64,000 nt of DNA from Zeugodacus cucurbitae (lineage: Eukaryota > Arthropoda > Insecta > Diptera > Tephritidae): assembly GCF_028554725.1 (NCBI RefSeq), contig NC_071668.1:10647001-10711000 (forward strand), in the 5' to 3' direction. Shown here in pieces: positions 60,058-64,000 of this stretch (position 1 is its first letter; each line of letters begins with the position of its first letter). The notes below the pieces were generated by a model. The model saw only the letters and a list, made by a program, of their open reading frames with translations. It had not been told where the DNA came from and searched no databases. The position numbers were made by a program, and so were the translations under genes.

Positions 60058-60898
60058 TACCTTAGGTTCCTAAAATGATTATTCAACTAATCGAATAGTG
60101 AAAAATGGCTTTCCCGAAGCAAACCGCTGTGCGGACGAAGCGGATCGGGTCGGTCACACATCTATTAAACTATGGAGCCAATTGAAGACTTTAATTTTTT
60201 TTCCATCGTTTCAAAATTTTTTGCATTACTGTAACAAATATTTTAACATAATTTCTAGTTTAATTGCGAAGTGAAAGCAACTAAGGCTTAAACATGATTG
60301 TATGTTATTTCAATATTATTAAAGCTATTTCTGTTATTGTTGCAACAAATGATGTGCGGCACTGCGGTATCCCATCCTAACTGTGTTGCTTTTGGTTTAT
60401 TTTTTGTTTTTGTGTTGCAGTTCTCACCTTGTGGGCCTCTCAACACGATTCTATTCAGTATGATTTTCTGGCGCTAATAGTGTTGCATGCCACATGCCAT
60501 ACTCGTACAATGAATGCATGCATGCAATTTTTAACTCCACTCACAAATTTGTTAAATTGTTTAGCATTGAATAAATTTATACGCCCACCCATTCCCCAAT
60601 GCCGGCAATTCGAATACTTCTCTCGCTTTACAAATGTTTGAATGCACATAGTATGTGGCGTTATCCTCAGCAACGGCATCTCAGCTGCAACACATTGTTT
60701 GTACATTCCAGCGCATACATACATATATGACTATTTGCTTACGGCTCTTTATTATTTTTGTATTTTGTTTTAATTTGTGAATTTCTCATGATTTTTTGTA
60801 TATTTTAAAGCTTTGGCATCTGCAATGAAAGTTTAAGTGGGCATTGCATTGCCACCGTGTCATTTGTTTATTACATTATTCAAATGAGAATGATTATA

Positions 60899-61045
60899 GC
60901 ATTTTCACATAGGAGCTAATTGAAGAATTAACCTGACTCTACTCAATTAAAACGCTGGTTACGATTGATTTACCGTACAATATGAAAATCTACATTAATT
61001 TTTTATTTCATTTTAATCGACTTGAAAATGAAAGCTTTAATCTAC
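60899..61045 (-). mobile_element. GCCTTTT-MITE, copy 3 (truncated)
   Basis: GCATTTTCACATAGGAGCTA after TA (60897-60898), then AATTAACCTGACTCTACTCA, ATTAAAACGCTGGTTA and TTTTAATCGACTTGAAAATG. This follows the right half of copy 2 in inverted orientation for about 145 bp, then breaks off. The other terminus is missing. Confidence 0.75.
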
Positions 61046-64000
61046 TTCTCCGTGTATACGCACATGTACTTCACCAGTCAGATGAAGTAGAGTTGGAAGT
61101 CCCATGAAATTTATTCACTTCATGACACTAGTCTCTAGCATCATTAAAGATGATTTTGTCAGAATATAATATACATACATTAAATCTTAAAGATAAATCT
61201 CTAATTTCAAATTCAATAAAAAGGCATAAACTTCTGCTGTGTAAATAGCAATTATTTACTAGAACTCTACCAAAGCTACTAGAAAAGCAAATAAACCTTC
61301 AAATAGAAGAGAGAAAAGAAAAAAAGCAATAATGAAATGGTTCGATGTGCCCTCGTCAGCGCAATCAAATAACGCCTGCAGCCAACGAACGCATCAGTAC
61401 AAATATAGCAACAAAGGTATGAACAGACAGTTGGGCGAATAAACAAGGCCGCAGTGACAAATGGCTGCTGACACTTGATGGTTTCAAAGTATGTGGTAAA
61501 TGCTAAAAAGCACCGGTTTCCAGCGATTAAAAATATACATTTCTACATCCATATGTATGTATGTATGTATGTATAAACAACCAGAATAAAAGTGGCACAG
61601 ACAAGTTTATATGGCGAAATCGGTGCAACGTCAAATAAGGTGTAGTTGTAAAGTAGTTCTTACGTGTTGTGTTATATATATCCGCGTTTCTAGTCTCTAA
61701 ACGTAATTCGAAAAAAAAACTAATTTAAGGAATTTTACTAGATATTTTGAGACTGTAATAAATTTAAATGTATTTTACAAAGAACCCGAAGAAAATTATG
61801 TTGAATGAATAACATTTAGTCGCATATAATTAGAAAAGATAAAAATCAAAGCAACCAGTCAGTTACTAGTATATTTTTCGGATATCTGACACTGTGTACA
61901 AACACCATCTAATACAATATGCAAGGTGAAGACCAAGAACATGTATGCAGCAGTAAGAGCGATTACAGCGACTGTGCTGCACCAACAGCCACGCGCTCTT
62001 ACTTGCTACACATGGACATTTTGCAGTAAGCTTTATGTGCGCAAAAATGTTGTTAGGAAAATGACAACAAGTAAAGGCCGTTTACATTTACATTTGGTCC
62101 GGTTTGACGGTGATCAAGTTTTGTGTTGATTTAATGTTCATATTTATGTATGTAGATACACTTGTGTGCATAGTGGGCGCCAGCCACAATAGCCGGCCGG
62201 TGAGTAGTCTATGAAAAGCCAAAGCCAAATATTAAATAACAAAAACAAATTTGCATATTTATTTAAGACAACCCGTTATGCGTACATATGTTCAATTTAC
62301 ACGTATGCATATAGTATAAACATATGTGTGTACGTTTTCGATTTTGCTGGGCTGTCAGGTGAAAAGATTTGTCAAAAAAGTATATGCAAATTGCAAAACA
62401 AAACAAACCTTAACTTACACTACATATTGGGGAAAAAAGAAAGTTTGGTACCTAACTATTTTATATACAATTCTGTTACAAGTCGTTACAAAAATAATAT
62501 GAATAATATGACTTATAACTAAGTGCTATAATTACAATCTAAAAGTAAAATTTTGTTGAATAAAATAGCATTGAAATTAAGAAAAAAATATTATTTGGTT
62601 TAGCTTTCCTATATTTAAACCAACAAAATTATTTGAAGGTCATAATAATTTTCAATTTCAACCGTTAGATATATTAGTAAATTTTACATAGTCAAGGACC
62701 TATACCTTTTTAATAGAACTTCACACTTTAACGTTCATGCCTTTTAGATAATTGTGCTGATTGAAAGTAAAGCATTCTTAAACATGCAATCAATGAAGTG
62801 TTAAAAGTACAAAATGTTGAAATGTATGAAATAAATGGCAAGAAATGTATTTTCTGTAGATGCAATATAGTACATGCATAACAACATATATACACATTGA
62901 CGTTGGTTGCGTGACGTAGCCACTTTTATAGTGAATTTTGCGGAAATGAAGAAGTTTTTTATATATTGTGCGCGGCACACATTACGCTTTAAGAAATTGT
63001 TATATAATGAAATGGTGGAATTTCAGACATGAAATACAAAAAAATGTGGTTATACTATGCACAAACGTTTTTATGTAAGCGCCGATAAAATATTATATAT
63101 TAAGTCTGCCATTCACAAAATATTAAACTTGTTAACATGTACGATATATTATTTTATGTGTGATTGTTGGAAATTCCAATAGAAAATTTAATATTTTTAC
63201 CAATATAATGGATAAGACTCCAGATACGAAAATTAAGTTTACCCCGATTAAGTGTTTCGAATTATACAATGTAATTACATATAATCAATGCACATAAACA
63301 AATCCAAATATAAATGCCAAAATAGAAAGAAGTTGAATTATGGTTAAAAATGTGTAATTATAGCTTAGGAATATGTTTTAATAGACAAAAATGCATATCA
63401 AACGTTGTAAACTCAGGCGTAGTTAAGTGCATAAGTCAAGCAGAGCATGACTAAAGCAAATGACTAATTATATATAGATTCAGTTGAAAACAATGTTGAA
63501 ATATGAATGGAAATCTTAGTGATGCACAAAACAATCAGCACACAAATGCAGACATACATATGTACATAAATATGTATGTTCGTACTATAAATGTTACATA
63601 TGACAGACAGTACATATGCCCGAAACGTCAAGATGCTTTAGTTTTAAGTATCTACCGTAAAGGATCGAATTATTTGGAAACCCTTCGCGAAAGATTAAAA
63701 CTAAAAGACATATTTAAAATTTAAAAAGCATGATATTATTTTTTGTAACAATTTTAGTCGATAATCATTCGTTCGCATTCACTGAGGTGATGTTAAGCGC
63801 ATAAGATTAATGAAATGGAAAATTCAACAATGTATGTATGTATACTACTCTGTATTTATCAATAGAACATGCAAATAACTGCAGGGTTATAGTTTATGTG
63901 AATGTAATTCAATAAATCAAACTTATATGCTGAAATGTTTGTTGAGACTATTCAAGCTTAAATAATCTAGATACTCAAAATAATGAATAACTAATCAAAA

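Larger units (their letters stand above)
53632..64000 (-). other. Probable 5' intron or upstream region of striatin
   Basis: The exon ending at 53631 has a good acceptor (TTCCAG on the minus strand) and needs an upstream coding exon that is absent here, so this 10.4 kb is most simply intron. Apart from the repeats and mobile elements listed separately, it is AT-rich with ATGTACATATGTATG patches and no supported gene. Open frames of 60-103 codons (for example 57940-58248 minus, 62211-62522 plus) have no domains. Confidence 0.5.

Noticed and set aside
63503..63724. 73-codon plus-strand frame at the window end
   Set aside because: No domain or codon bias; microsatellite-like TATGTACATA content inside.
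1..64000. CRISPR array, bacterial operon or rRNA
   Set aside because: No regular short direct repeats with spacers and no rRNA sequence; the window is eukaryotic nuclear DNA.

Overview
This window is nuclear DNA from a higher fly, most likely a tephritid fruit fly (Bactrocera/Zeugodacus/Ceratitis type). The evidence is seven conserved Drosophila-like protein-coding genes with mostly short GT-AG introns (about 55-80 bp), a very AT-rich intergenic background with ATGTATGT-type microsatellites, and a large load of degenerate Tc1/mariner, pogo-like, RTE-like and RNase-H-bearing non-LTR elements. The species call is an inference from sequence character; no database search was possible.

Layout. 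1-24 kb holds no gene I can recognise. It is a mosaic of nested transposon relics, several with readable target-site duplications. One compact candidate first exon (TATA box plus signal peptide, 21.45-21.63 kb) is the only possible gene start found there. 24.36-32.08 kb (+) is a complete 15-exon DOCK-family guanine nucleotide exchange factor (Zizimin-related, DOCK6/7/8 class). 33.4-34.25 kb has two ungapped, about 93% identical 207-bp repeats. 34.54-37.56 kb (-) is an ATRIP/mus304 checkpoint gene. It is divergent from 38.08-39.14 kb (+), RPAC1, the AC40 subunit shared by RNA polymerases I and III. 39.48-40.12 kb (+) is a small proline-rich DAZAP2-like protein. 40.48-41.71 kb (-) is eIF3i, and 42.17-43.08 kb (-) is the mitochondrial copper chaperone SCO. 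43.1-49.1 kb is gene-free AT-rich DNA. 49.17-53.63 kb (-) holds the last three coding exons of striatin (Cka); its 5' coding exon is not in the window, so 53.63-64 kb is read as first intron or upstream DNA. That stretch carries a deleted DD41D mariner (rosa-like) and copies of a short TA-flanked MITE family.

How the genes relate. Most are housekeeping functions: ribosomal and tRNA transcription (RPAC1), translation initiation (eIF3i), cytochrome oxidase assembly (SCO) and replication-stress checkpoint (ATRIP). Two are signalling genes: the DOCK GEF and the STRIPAK scaffold striatin. Nothing shows they act as one pathway; the dense 34.5-43.1 kb block looks like an ordinary compact gene cluster. 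I found no tRNA, rRNA or CRISPR, and no clearly new biological system. The most distinctive items are the nested insertions with intact target-site duplications, the paired 207-bp repeat, the secreted-peptide first-exon candidate, and paired inverted TGACA half-sites upstream of the DOCK gene.
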